A stretch of DNA of 64,000 bases from Gammaproteobacteria bacterium Milos-ODIII6 (GTDB lineage Bacteria; Pseudomonadota; Gammaproteobacteria; Chromatiales; Chromatiaceae). The stretch is taken from positions 1 to 64,000 of the forward strand of contig JAPTHR010000009.1 of assembly GCA_029228645.1 (NCBI GenBank), in the 5' to 3' direction. The notes beneath the pieces are model-generated. The model had not been told where the DNA came from, made no database searches, and saw only the letters and a list, made by a program, of their open reading frames with translations. Made by a program: the position numbers and the translations under genes. Every line of letters starts with the position of its first letter. Position 1 is the first letter of the stretch. Below are positions 34,498 through 44,284 of the stretch, piece after piece.

Positions 34498-36664
34498 CAA
34501 CGCGGTCGATGGGCGCCTTCAGGCGGTCATGCATGGCCAGTGCCACGATCCCTTTGCCCTGCTCGGGCGGCATTCCGATGACGAGGGCGAGCTGGTGCGC
34601 GCGATGCTTCCACAGGCGGAGCAGGCCTGGCTGGAAGGCGCAGGCGAGATGCAACGGATCGATGGCAGTGAACTGTTCGAATGCCGCCTGGACGTATCCG
34701 AGGTCGCCGGGCTGGCGCGCCACTATCGCATCGAATGGCTGGAAAAACGGGATGGCCAGCGCCACGGGAACATTTCCCCCTATACCTTTGAGCCGCTCAT
34801 CGGTGACAAGGACCTGTACTACTTCGGGCAGGGTCGGCACCATCACGCCTATCGCTTCCTGGGCGCCCATCCGCGCACCATTGATGATGTCTCGGGGGTG
34901 CTCTTCAGCGTGTGGGCACCCGGCGCTCGTCGTGTCAGCGTGGTGGGCGATTTCAACGGCTGGCACGGACTGCGGCACCTGATGCGTAGCCGGGGCGGTG
35001 GGGGCGTCTGGGAGCTTTTCGTCCCGGGCCTCCAGCCCGATGACCTCTACAAGTTCGAGATCGTCGGGCCGGATGGCCAGCTCGTGACCAAGATCGATCC
35101 GTATGCCCTGGGCATGACCTTACGCCCCGACACCGCCTGCCGCGTGGTCGGACTGGACGATTACGCCTGGGGTGACGAGGCGTGGATGGCGCAGCGCGAA
35201 AAGTGGGATTGGCAGCACCAGCCGATGAGTGTGTACGAAGTACATCTGGGGTCCTGGCAGAGGGGATCCGATGGCGAATTCCTGAATTACCGCGATCTGG
35301 CGGAACGCCTGGTTTCATACCTGCAGGAACTTGGATACACGCATGTCGAACTGATGCCTGTGATGGAGCACCCGCTGGATCAATCCTGGGGCTACCAGGT
35401 GACGGGCTACTTTGCGCCGACCGCACGCTTTGGAACGCCGGACGAGCTGCGTCACCTGATCGACCGGCTGCATCAGGCCGGCATCGGGGTGATCCTGGAC
35501 TGGGTCCCGGGACACTTCCCGCGCGATGATTTCGCATTGGCCCGTTTCGTCGGCGAAACCCTGTATGAACATCCCGACCCCCGCCGCGGAGAGCACCGCG
35601 ACTGGGGTACGCTGATCTTCGACTACGGCCGTGCCGAGGTGCGGAACTTCCTGCTTTCGAATGCCGTTTACTGGCTGGAGGAATTCCACGTTGACGGCTT
35701 ACGCGTGGATGCGGTCGCCTCCATGCTCTACCTCGATTACTCGAGACGGGACGGTGAATGGCTTCCCAACGTCCACGGAGGCAGGGAGAACCTGGAAGCC
35801 ATCTCCTTCCTGCAGGAGATGAACCAGGTGGTGCACGAGCGGTTTCCCGGGGCGGTCACGGTGGCGGAGGAGTCGACCTCCTGGCCGATGGTGTCGCGCC
35901 CGGTGGACATGGGCGGTCTGGGTTTCAGCATGAAATGGAACATGGGCTGGATGAATGACACGCTCAGCTATTTCCAGCATGACCCGGTGCACCGTCGTTA
36001 TCATCATCACAAGCTGACCTTCAGTCAGCTGTATGCATACAACGAAAACTTCGTCCTGCCGCTGTCGCACGATGAAGTGGTCCATATGAAGCGCAGCCTG
36101 CTGGACAAGATGCCGGGTGATCTATGGCAGAAGTTTGCCAACCTGCGATTGTTGCTCGGCTGGCAGATGACCCACCCGGGCAAGAAGCTGCTGTTCATGG
36201 GCGGCGAAATGGGGCAGTGGGTGGAGTGGGACGAATCGGTGTCGCTGGACTGGTCGCTGTTGGAGAACAACAGCCATCGCGGTATCCATCGCCTGCTGGG
36301 TGATCTCAACCGTCTCTACCGCGAGCGCCCGGCCTTGCATCGCCACGATTTCGAACCGGAGGGGTTCGAATGGCTCGACTGCAATGACGAGGCACAGTCC
36401 GTGCTGGCGTTCATCCGGCGCGACGGAGAGCAACACCTGGTGTGCCTGATGAACTTCACCCCAATGCCGCGCGAAGACTACCCGGTACCTTTACCCTGGA
36501 CGGGGACCTACCGGGTTATTTTGAATACGGATTCGGCGCACTACGGCGGCACGGATTTCGGCAGTGAGCGGGTCGTGGCCGAGGAGATCACTCTTAACGG
36601 CTGGCCGGCCGCTGCCCGAATCACACTGCCCCCGCTGGGCATGCTGATCCTGCAACCGGATTGA
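34487..36664 (+). CDS. glgB: 1,4-alpha-glucan branching enzyme
   Basis: The 725-residue GH13 enzyme forms alpha-1,6 branches. It has an N-terminal carbohydrate-binding region (GQCHDPFALLGRHSD), a CBM48-type module around VLFSVWAPGARRVSVVGDFN, and the barrel motifs DWVPGHFPRDDF, FHVDGLRVDAVASMLYLDYS with the nucleophile Asp, TVAEESTSWP with the acid Glu and LPLSHDEVVH. The ATG at 34487 is chosen because AGGAG (34475-34479) is seven bases before it; a GTG at 34481 is too close. It overlaps malQ by eleven bases. Confidence 0.98.
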   Translation: MPADNAVDGRLQAVMHGQCHDPFALLGRHSDDEGELVRAMLPQAEQAWLEGAGEMQRIDGSELFECRLDVSEVAGLARHYRIEWLEKRDGQRHGNISPYTFEPLIGDKDLYYFGQGRHHHAYRFLGAHPRTIDDVSGVLFSVWAPGARRVSVVGDFNGWHGLRHLMRSRGGGGVWELFVPGLQPDDLYKFEIVGPDGQLVTKIDPYALGMTLRPDTACRVVGLDDYAWGDEAWMAQREKWDWQHQPMSVYEVHLGSWQRGSDGEFLNYRDLAERLVSYLQELGYTHVELMPVMEHPLDQSWGYQVTGYFAPTARFGTPDELRHLIDRLHQAGIGVILDWVPGHFPRDDFALARFVGETLYEHPDPRRGEHRDWGTLIFDYGRAEVRNFLLSNAVYWLEEFHVDGLRVDAVASMLYLDYSRRDGEWLPNVHGGRENLEAISFLQEMNQVVHERFPGAVTVAEESTSWPMVSRPVDMGGLGFSMKWNMGWMNDTLSYFQHDPVHRRYHHHKLTFSQLYAYNENFVLPLSHDEVVHMKRSLLDKMPGDLWQKFANLRLLLGWQMTHPGKKLLFMGGEMGQWVEWDESVSLDWSLLENNSHRGIHRLLGDLNRLYRERPALHRHDFEPEGFEWLDCNDEAQSVLAFIRRDGEQHLVCLMNFTPMPREDYPVPLPWTGTYRVILNTDSAHYGGTDFGSERVVAEEITLNGWPAAARITLPPLGMLILQPD

Positions 36665-36673
36665 CTCGGATTG

Positions 36674-38173
36674 ATGGCGAGAACGAACAAGAAAAGAGCC
36701 CGGCCAAAAACGCGGGTGTTGTATGTCACGAGCGAGGCCTTTCCGCTGATAAAGACCGGCGGGCTGGCGGATGTTTCACATGCCCTGCCGAACGCACTGG
36801 CGCAACTCCGTATCGATGTGCGCCTGCTTCTGCCGGCCTACCGTGTGGTGCTGCAGCAGTTCGATTCGCTGCGCATCCTGGGCTGGCTCGACCTGGGTGC
36901 CATGGGCCAGGTCCGGATACTCGAGGGCGATCACCCCGACTATCGCATGCCGGTCTGGCTGGTCGACCAGAGCACGCTTTTCGATCGGGAAGGCAACCCC
37001 TACACCGACTCCAACGGCCGGGACTGGCCGGACAACCCGCTGCGCTTCGCGGCCTTCTGTCGTGCGGCCTCTCTGCTCGGGGTGGATGCCCTTGGCCTCA
37101 ACTGGCGACCGCATGTCGTGCACGCGCACGATTGGCAGGCCGGCCTGACGCATGCATTCCTGGAGCAGGAGATCGACCCGCCGCGACGGGTCTACACCAT
37201 CCACAACCTGGCCTACGATTGCCAGTTTGACTACGCCCAGTTTCAGGCACTGCAACTCCCGCCGCACTGGTGGTCGATGGAGCGGGCCGAGTTCTACGGC
37301 CGCTTTTCGATGATGAAGGCGGGCTTGATGTTCAGCGACGCGATCACCACCGTCAGCCCGACCTATGCGCGCGAGATATGTACCCCTGAATATGGCTACG
37401 GGTATGCCAGCATTCTCGAACATCGGCGTGAACGCCTGCAGGGGATACTCAATGGGATCGATACGGCGGTCTGGGATCCGGCGGGCGACGAACACCTGGT
37501 CGCGCATTACTCGCGCGGCAAGGGCGTCGCCAAGGCCAAGCAGAGCAACCGGGCAGAGATGCTTCGCCTGATGGGCTACGAGGTGGACGAAGCTGTGCTG
37601 TCCAGGCCGCTGATCGGTTTCGTCGGGCGGCTGGTGTTTCAGAAAGGGGTGGATCTGCTGGTTGAGGCAATGCCGCGCCTGATGCAGAACACCGATGCTT
37701 GTTTTGCGCTGGTTGGCACCGGCGAACCGGGCCTGGAGCAGCGATTGCGAGAGCTTGCTTCTGCGCATCATGGACGTGTTTTCATCCATCTCGGCTATTC
37801 CGAGAGACTGAGCCACCTGCTGGAGGCGGGTGTGGATATCTTCGCGATGCCATCACGTTATGAGCCCTGTGGTCTCAACCAGATGTACAGTCTGCGTTAC
37901 GGTACCCCACCGGTGGTGCGAAACACCGGCGGTCTCGCGGATACGGTGATTGATGCCAACCCAGCGACCTTGGAGTCCGGCACGGCGAACGGATTCGTGT
38001 TCGAAAACTCCACCCCGGAGGCCTTGGCCATGGCGCTGCGTCGAGCCTTGCAGGCCTGGGCCGAGCCCGGGCTCTGGCAGCAATTGATGGAAAACGGTAT
38101 GGGCGTCGACTTCGCCTGGAACAGGAGTGCGCGCGAGTACGTGCAGTGCTACCGCGCCGCGCCGGAATATTGA
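36674..38173 (+). CDS. glgA: Glycogen synthase
   Basis: The 499-residue GT5 enzyme adds glucose from ADP-glucose to glycogen. The ADP-glucose binding KTGGLADVSHALP is near the N-terminus, HVVHAHDWQAGL follows, and the C-terminal PSRYEPCGLNQMYSLRYGTP is intact. The ATG at 36674 follows the glgB stop by nine bases. After it comes a 430-base non-coding stretch with hairpins before glgP, which may give glgP separate control. Confidence 0.97.
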   Translation: MARTNKKRARPKTRVLYVTSEAFPLIKTGGLADVSHALPNALAQLRIDVRLLLPAYRVVLQQFDSLRILGWLDLGAMGQVRILEGDHPDYRMPVWLVDQSTLFDREGNPYTDSNGRDWPDNPLRFAAFCRAASLLGVDALGLNWRPHVVHAHDWQAGLTHAFLEQEIDPPRRVYTIHNLAYDCQFDYAQFQALQLPPHWWSMERAEFYGRFSMMKAGLMFSDAITTVSPTYAREICTPEYGYGYASILEHRRERLQGILNGIDTAVWDPAGDEHLVAHYSRGKGVAKAKQSNRAEMLRLMGYEVDEAVLSRPLIGFVGRLVFQKGVDLLVEAMPRLMQNTDACFALVGTGEPGLEQRLRELASAHHGRVFIHLGYSERLSHLLEAGVDIFAMPSRYEPCGLNQMYSLRYGTPPVVRNTGGLADTVIDANPATLESGTANGFVFENSTPEALAMALRRALQAWAEPGLWQQLMENGMGVDFAWNRSAREYVQCYRAAPEY

Positions 38174-38380
38174 CCCGGCCACTGAGTATGTCAGGTTGGG
38201 TATGCTTCAAGCCCGTTCCTTAAGCCTGTTCCGTATCAGGGCATGGCTCGCTGGCAAGGGTCGTTCCCTTTTCAAGGGCGATAATGCTGAAAATGGGGCA
38301 GGTTTGAAGTCCCTGACAAATAGATTTTAGAAGCTGAGCCCGGGGTGTTTAGAGTCTACTATTTGGAATCCGTAAACCCC

Positions 38381-38572
38381 CCGGCTTTAGCCGGATTGTC
38401 GTTTTCCCCTTCTCCCTCTCGAGGGGAAGGCTGGGAAGGGGCGGCGTTCGAATGGTGAACGAGGTGTATCCCCACCCCAGCCCTCCCCACAAGTGGGGAG
38501 GGGGAAGTCGGCCGGATGGCCGACCGATCCGGCTTTCAGCCGTAACCCGAAGCCACCGGCTTTAGCCGGTGG
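38381..38572. repeat. Array of five hairpins between glgA and glgP (REP/MITE-like element)
   Basis: The stretch contains CCGGCTTTAGCCGG (38381-38394), a CCTTCTCCC/GAGGGGAAGG hairpin (about 38408-38430), a perfect ten-base stem CCCTCCCCAC/GTGGGGAGGG (38481-38502), TCGGCC-GGAT-GGCCGA (38508-38523) and CCACCGGC-TTTA-GCCGGTGG (38553-38572). The first and last share the core CCGGCTTTAGCCGG, so they may be the ends of one small mobile element. No coding sequence is visible from 38174 to 38609. Confidence 0.65.
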
Positions 38573-38609
38573 AGTATTCACTGGCTGAGCTAATAACAGG
38601 AGCTTGAGA

Positions 38610-41084
38610 ATGACTGAATTGGCGGCGAAACAGCTGTGCCAGATGCAACAGATCGATCAACTGCCATCCTCGGCAGAGGACATTGCGCGGGATTACCGCC
38701 GCTATCTCGATTATCACCTCGGCCGCTTTCTCGGTTGCGACCCGGTCTATCTCTACCAGTCGCTGGCCTATTTGGTGCGCGATCGCCTCATGTCGGACTG
38801 GCGCAATACCTGGCTCAAGCTGAGGTCGGAAGACGGTATTCGACGTGGCTACTACCTGTCGATGGAATATCTCATCGGCCGCTCGCTCAACAACCATCTC
38901 CTGAATAGCGATCTGCAAGGACCGGTAAGGGATGCGCTGAACGAGTTTTCCATGGTTCTCGAGGACGTCGAGTCGAAGGAACCGGATGCGGGTCTCGGGA
39001 ACGGCGGCCTGGGCCGTCTGGCCGCCTGCTTCCTGGACAGCTGCGCCACGCTCAACTTGCCGGTGATGGGTTATGGCCTGCGCTACGAATACGGGATGTT
39101 CCGCCAGCATATCGATGAAGGCCACCAGGTCGAGGATCCGGATCACTGGCTGCGCGATGGACACCCCTGGGAGATCGAGCGGCCGGAGTTCACCCAGCGG
39201 GTCAAGTTTGGTGGTCGCGTCGAGCACTACACGGACTCGAAGGGCATCAAGCGAGCGAGTTGGGTGGATACCGATGAGGTGGTCGCGGTCCCCTACGACG
39301 TGCCCGTCAGCGGCTATCGCAACAATGTTGTGAACACCTTGCGACTCTGGTCGGCCAATCCGACGGATGAATTCAATCTCAAGGAATTCAATGCCGGTGA
39401 TTACGCCGAGGCCGTGGCGATGAAGAACCAGGCCGAGAACATCACCATGGTGCTCTACCCGAACGATGCCAACGAGAATGGCAAGGAACTGCGTCTCCGG
39501 CAACAGTATCTGCTGACGTCGGCCAGTCTGCAGGATGTGTTCCGTCAGTGGGACGGCAGGCCGCTTGATCAGTTCGCCGAAAACAACGTGTTCCAGCTCA
39601 ACGACACTCACCCGAGCATCGCGGTGGCCGAGTTGATGCGCATACTCCTGGACGAGAAACATCTCGATTGGGGCGAGGCCTGGAAGATCACCACCTCGTG
39701 CATGGCGTACACCAACCACACCCTCCTTCCAGAGGCCTTGGAGCGCTGGTCGGTGAGTCTGTTCCAGCGTCTGCTGCCGCGTCTGCTGGAGATCATCTAT
39801 CAGATCAATGCCCATTTCCTGGGAGAAGTGCGCACCCGCTGGCCTGGCGATGTCGACCGTGTGCGGCGCATGTCCATTATTGAAGAGGGCGGGGTTCAGC
39901 AGGTTCGCATGGCATGGCTGGCGATCGTCGGGAGCTATTCCGTGAATGGCGTTGCGGAGCTTCACTCAGACCTTCTCAAGCAGGGGCTGTTCCGCGATTT
40001 CTATGAAATGTGGCCGGGGAAGTTCAACAACAAGACCAATGGTGTGACTCCGCGTCGTTGGTTGGCTTCTGCCAATCCCGGCCTGGCTGACTTGCTGACC
40101 GACACCATTGGCGATGGCTGGCAGTCGGACCTCGGGCGTCTGGACGGCTTGCGGGAGCATGTGGATGACCCGGCTTTCGTGGAGCGCTGGAAGGCCATGC
40201 GAAATGCCAACAAGCAGCGTCTCGCGGAAATGGTCGAGAACCTCACCGGGATTGTATTCCATACCGATGCCCTGTTCGACGTTCAGGTCAAACGCATCCA
40301 CGAGTACAAGCGGCAGTTACTCAACGTGCTGCACATTATTCATCTGTACAACCGGATACACAGTGGCTCGACCGAGGGTTGGGTCAATCGCTGTGTGTTG
40401 ATCGGTGGCAAGGCGGCGCCCGGGTACACGCGCGCCAAAGAGATCATCAAACTGATCAACAATGTCGCCAACGTAGTGAACAGCGACCCGGTGGTTGGCG
40501 ACCGCCTCAAGGTGGTCTTCGTGCCGAATTACAACGTCAGCAAGATGGAAGTGATCTGTGCGGGTGCCGATCTTTCCGAGCAGATATCGACCGCAGGCAA
40601 GGAGGCCTCCGGTACTGGCAACATGAAGTTCATGATGAATGGTGCGGTCACGATAGGAACCTACGACGGCGCCAACATCGAGATCATGCAGGCGGTGGGC
40701 GAGGAGAACTTTTTCCTGTTCGGTCTGCATGCCGAAGAAGTGACGGAACTGCGTCGTCACTACGATCCGCAGCACTACATCGATTCCGACGTCGACCTCG
40801 CAGCGGTCATGCGCTTACTGGAGAGCGGCCATTTCAACGCCGAGGAGCCCGGGATATTCAATGACATCATCGCTTCGATGAAGAGTCCGCATGATCCCTG
40901 GATGACCCTGGCGGATTTCCACCGCTACATCGAGGCGCAGCGGCGTGCAGAGGAGACCTGGCATGACCAAGCGGCCTGGACGCGCATGAGTATTCTCAAT
41001 ACCGCAGCCAGCGGTGTCTTCTCCACCGATCGCACCATCGGCCAGTACAACGACGACATCTGGCATCTGGAGCCAATGGCGTAG
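38610..41084 (+). CDS. glgP: Glycogen phosphorylase
   Basis: The 824-residue enzyme releases glucose-1-phosphate from glycogen. Diagnostic segments are SMEYLIGRSLNNHLLN, DAGLGNGGLGRLAACFLDS, KRIHEYKRQLLNVLHII and EASGTGNMKFMMNGAVTIGT, which carries the pyridoxal-phosphate lysine. The ATG at 38610 has AGGAG seven bases upstream. The gene closes the glycogen block and faces fabI; a hairpin lies between them. Confidence 0.98.
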   Translation: MTELAAKQLCQMQQIDQLPSSAEDIARDYRRYLDYHLGRFLGCDPVYLYQSLAYLVRDRLMSDWRNTWLKLRSEDGIRRGYYLSMEYLIGRSLNNHLLNSDLQGPVRDALNEFSMVLEDVESKEPDAGLGNGGLGRLAACFLDSCATLNLPVMGYGLRYEYGMFRQHIDEGHQVEDPDHWLRDGHPWEIERPEFTQRVKFGGRVEHYTDSKGIKRASWVDTDEVVAVPYDVPVSGYRNNVVNTLRLWSANPTDEFNLKEFNAGDYAEAVAMKNQAENITMVLYPNDANENGKELRLRQQYLLTSASLQDVFRQWDGRPLDQFAENNVFQLNDTHPSIAVAELMRILLDEKHLDWGEAWKITTSCMAYTNHTLLPEALERWSVSLFQRLLPRLLEIIYQINAHFLGEVRTRWPGDVDRVRRMSIIEEGGVQQVRMAWLAIVGSYSVNGVAELHSDLLKQGLFRDFYEMWPGKFNNKTNGVTPRRWLASANPGLADLLTDTIGDGWQSDLGRLDGLREHVDDPAFVERWKAMRNANKQRLAEMVENLTGIVFHTDALFDVQVKRIHEYKRQLLNVLHIIHLYNRIHSGSTEGWVNRCVLIGGKAAPGYTRAKEIIKLINNVANVVNSDPVVGDRLKVVFVPNYNVSKMEVICAGADLSEQISTAGKEASGTGNMKFMMNGAVTIGTYDGANIEIMQAVGEENFFLFGLHAEEVTELRRHYDPQHYIDSDVDLAAVMRLLESGHFNAEEPGIFNDIIASMKSPHDPWMTLADFHRYIEAQRRAEETWHDQAAWTRMSILNTAASGVFSTDRTIGQYNDDIWHLEPMA

Positions 41085-41093
41085 GCCGGAAAA

Positions 41094-41116
41094 GATCCGG
41101 GCCAGCGGCCCGGATC
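41094..41116. terminator. Strong hairpin between convergent glgP and fabI
   Basis: A perfect ten-base stem GATCCGGGCC/GGCCCGGATC with loop AGC lies ten bases after the glgP stop. It has no T-run on either side, so it may act as a transcript end or mRNA stabiliser rather than a classic intrinsic terminator. Confidence 0.6.
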
Positions 41117-41172
41117 TCGTCATCCCGCGAGTGCAGGAGTGTCCTTCAAAGGCGCGCCTGCAGCTATCCGCT

Positions 41173-41949
41173 TCAGGCCATGCCCAGTACGTGGTAGCCG
41201 GAGTCGACGTACAGGACGTCACCGGTGATGCCGGATGCGAGGTCCGAACAAAGGAACGCAGCGGCGTTGCCGACTTCGTCGATGGTGACGTTGCGCCGCA
41301 GCGGGACTTTCTTCTCGGCCTCCGAGAGCATGTCGCGGAAGCCGGAGATGCCGGATGCGGCCAGGGTCCGGATGGGACCTGCGGAGACCGCGTTCACCCG
41401 CACGCCCTCGGGACCCATGGAGTCGGCCAGATAGCGTACGTTCGCCTCGAGCGAGGCCTTGGCCACGCCCATCACGTTGTAGTTCGGCACCGTGCGCACC
41501 GCACCCAGGTAGCTCATGGTGACGATGCTGCCGTTGCGGCCCTGCATCATCGATCGTCCGGCCTTGGCCAGCGCGGCCAGGCTGTATGAGCTGATGTCGT
41601 GCGCCACGCGGAAGCCATCGCGCGTGACCGCATCGATGTAGCTGCCTTCGAGCTGTTCACGGGGCGCAAATCCGACCGAATGGACGATGCAGTCCAGCCC
41701 GTCCCATTTCTCCCCCAGTTGCGCGAACGCGTCCGCGATTTCCTGATCGTCGCCCACGTCCATCGGCAGCACGATGTCGGAATCGAATTTTTCGGCGAAA
41801 CCGGCGACCCGGTTGGCCAGTTTTTCCCCCTGATAGGTGAAGGCCAGGCGGGCGCCCTCACGGTGCATGGCCTGGGCGACGCCGTAGGCGATGGAACGAT
41901 TGCTGGCGACACCGACGATCAGTGCCTTCTTATTGGCGAGAAAACCCAT
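41173..41949 (-). CDS. fabI: Enoyl-[acyl-carrier-protein] reductase (NADH)
   Basis: The 258-residue short-chain dehydrogenase carries out the last reduction of fatty acid elongation. It has [20 protein letters not shown] at the cofactor site, [20 protein letters not shown], and the [19 protein letters not shown] segment with the Tyr and Lys of the FabI type. [20 protein letters not shown] closes the core. It is monocistronic here, facing glgP. Confidence 0.97.
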   Translation of the reverse strand: MGFLANKKALIVGVASNRSIAYGVAQAMHREGARLAFTYQGEKLANRVAGFAEKFDSDIVLPMDVGDDQEIADAFAQLGEKWDGLDCIVHSVGFAPREQLEGSYIDAVTRDGFRVAHDISSYSLAALAKAGRSMMQGRNGSIVTMSYLGAVRTVPNYNVMGVAKASLEANVRYLADSMGPEGVRVNAVSAGPIRTLAASGISGFRDMLSEAEKKVPLRRNVTIDEVGNAAAFLCSDLASGITGDVLYVDSGYHVLGMA

Positions 41950-42091
41950 GCGAATATCCTGATTAGGTGATGGAAAAAAAGCGGCTGACAGGGCCTCGGG
42001 TGAATGCGATCATCCCAGCCCGGGTATGCAGACCCGGACGCGGCGCCTCTGGCCGTGCGAAGTGGCCGATAAATTACCTGAAAGCCGGATC

Positions 42092-44284
42092 TTGTTCAAA
42101 ATAGAGTGCATATCCAAGTATTGGTTTGCCTTCTGCCTGGGCCTGCTGCTCACAGGCTGTGGGGCGCCGCCCTGGAACAACCCCTACCCGGCGAGTGAAG
42201 CGGGCGATGATGTTTTCTACAGCTCTTTTTCCGAGCGCCCGAAGCATCTCGACCCCGCCCGCTCCTACAGCTCCAACGAGTGGGCCTTCATTTCGCAGGT
42301 CTACGAACCCCCGTTGCAGTACCACTTTCTCAAGAGGCCCTACCAGCTGGTACCCCAGACTGCCGCCCGCATGCCAACGCTGCAGCTGTTCGACAGCGAG
42401 GGACGTCTGCTGCCCGAGGACGCGGATCCCTCCTCGGTGGCCATCAGTGAGTATCGCATCAGCATACGACCGGGTATCCGGTACCAGCCACATCCCGCTT
42501 TTGCGCGCGCCCCCGGAGGCGATTTCCGCTACTGGCCGTTGGGCGAGCAGGATCTGCTCAACCGTTTCACCCTGAATGACTTTGCCGAGGTCGCCACCCG
42601 TGAACTGACGGCGCATGACTACGTGTATCAGATAAAGCGGCTAGCCCTCAGGAGCAATCATTCGCCGATTGCCGGGCTGATGGGCGAACACATCGAGGAC
42701 TTTGTCGCGTTCGGCAAGGAGGCCGGGGCGCGCCAGGAGATCGATCTCGCGGAGGGGCGTCTCTGGACTGACTTGCGCCCGATTGAAATGCAGGGAGTGA
42801 AGGTCCTCGACCGTTACACTTACAGCATTCGGCTCAAGGGGATGTACCCGCAGTTCATCTATTGGCTTGCGATGAACTTCTTCGCCCCGATGCCCTGGGA
42901 GGCCGAGCGGTTCTATGCGCAACCGGGGATGGCGGAACGGAATATCACGCTCAACTGGTACCCGGTCGGGACCGGTCCCTTCATGCTGTCAGAGAACAAC
43001 CCGAATCTGCGCATGGTGCTTGCGCGCAATCCGAATTATCACGCGGAGGCCTATCCCGGTGAGGGCAGCGAGCAGGACCGGCAGGCCGGGCTGCTGGAAG
43101 ACGCGGGCAAGCCGATGCCCTTCCTGGATAAGGCGGTCTACAGCCTGGAGAAGGAGGCGATTCCGCGTTGGAACAAGTTCCTGCAGGGCTACTACGACAA
43201 CTCGGGGATCGCTTCGGACAGCTTCGATGAAGCGATCCAGATCGGCGCGAGCGGAGAGGCCCGCCTCACCCCGGATATGCGGGCGAAGGGGATCGAACTG
43301 GACACCGCGGTGGAGACCTCGGTGTACTACATGGGCTTCAACATGCGCGACCCGGTGGTTGGTGGAGATCGGGACGACCCTCAGGACCGCGAGCGGGCGC
43401 GCAAACTGCGCCAGGCAATTGCGATCGCCATCGACTGGGAGGAGTACATCTCGATCTTCAACAACGGACGGGGCGAGCCGGCCCACGGGCCGATCCCACC
43501 CGGTATCTTCGGCAATCAAGGCGGCGAAGCCGGGATCAACCCGGTGGTTTACCGCTGGCACAAGGGACGCGCCGAGCGTCGCGCTCTGGAAGAGGCGAAG
43601 CAGCTGCTGAGCGAGGCCGGTTACCCGGACGGAATCGACCCTGGGACCGGCACTGCCCTGGTGCTGTACTACGATACCGCGCTCGCGGGTCCCGGCAGCA
43701 AGTCGATGTTGCAGTGGTATGTGAAGCAGTTTCAGAAGCTTGGCATTCAGCTCGTGGTGCGCTCGACCGACTACAACCGCTTTCAGGAGAAGATGCTCAA
43801 AGGCAGCGCGCAGATTTTCAGCTGGGGCTGGAATGCGGATTACCCGGACCCGGAAAATTTTCTGTTTTTGCTGTATGGACCCAACAGCAAAATCGAGCAC
43901 CAGGGCGAGAATGCGGCCAATTTTTCGCACCCGGAGTTCGATCGCCTGTTCGATCGGATGAAGAACATGCCCAATGGCGCCGAGCGCCAGGCGTTGATCG
44001 ATCGCATGGTCGGCCTGCTGCAGCAGGAGTCGCCCTGGTTGTTTGGTTTCTTCCCCAAGGGGTTCAGCCTGCACCATGCCTGGTACCGCAACGCACGGCC
44101 GCACCTGATGGCGAACAACACGCTCAAGTACAAGCGTATCGATGGCGAATTGCGCGCAAGAAAACAGCGTGACTGGAACCGTCCGGTGTTGTGGCCGGTG
44201 ATCGTGCTCGGGGTTCTGCTGCTGATATCCGTGATCCCCGCGATTCGCGACTTCCGGGCGCGTGAGAGGAGTCGCGCGCGATGA
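42092..44284 (+). CDS. Peptide-type ABC transporter substrate-binding lipoprotein with C-terminal membrane helix
   Basis: The 730-residue protein is a family 5 extracellular solute-binding protein; recognisable are FSERPKHLDPARSYSS at the start and GTGPFMLSENNPNLRMVLAR in the core. The N-terminus has a lipoprotein signal ending LLLTGC. I place the start at a TTG (42092); an in-frame ATG lies at 42026. Unusually, the C-terminus carries a hydrophobic span (VLWPVIVLGVLLLISVIPAI) and a basic end. Two permeases and an ATPase follow with overlapping stop/start codons, so this is a complete importer operon. Confidence 0.92.
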   Translation: MFKIECISKYWFAFCLGLLLTGCGAPPWNNPYPASEAGDDVFYSSFSERPKHLDPARSYSSNEWAFISQVYEPPLQYHFLKRPYQLVPQTAARMPTLQLFDSEGRLLPEDADPSSVAISEYRISIRPGIRYQPHPAFARAPGGDFRYWPLGEQDLLNRFTLNDFAEVATRELTAHDYVYQIKRLALRSNHSPIAGLMGEHIEDFVAFGKEAGARQEIDLAEGRLWTDLRPIEMQGVKVLDRYTYSIRLKGMYPQFIYWLAMNFFAPMPWEAERFYAQPGMAERNITLNWYPVGTGPFMLSENNPNLRMVLARNPNYHAEAYPGEGSEQDRQAGLLEDAGKPMPFLDKAVYSLEKEAIPRWNKFLQGYYDNSGIASDSFDEAIQIGASGEARLTPDMRAKGIELDTAVETSVYYMGFNMRDPVVGGDRDDPQDRERARKLRQAIAIAIDWEEYISIFNNGRGEPAHGPIPPGIFGNQGGEAGINPVVYRWHKGRAERRALEEAKQLLSEAGYPDGIDPGTGTALVLYYDTALAGPGSKSMLQWYVKQFQKLGIQLVVRSTDYNRFQEKMLKGSAQIFSWGWNADYPDPENFLFLLYGPNSKIEHQGENAANFSHPEFDRLFDRMKNMPNGAERQALIDRMVGLLQQESPWLFGFFPKGFSLHHAWYRNARPHLMANNTLKYKRIDGELRARKQRDWNRPVLWPVIVLGVLLLISVIPAIRDFRARERSRAR

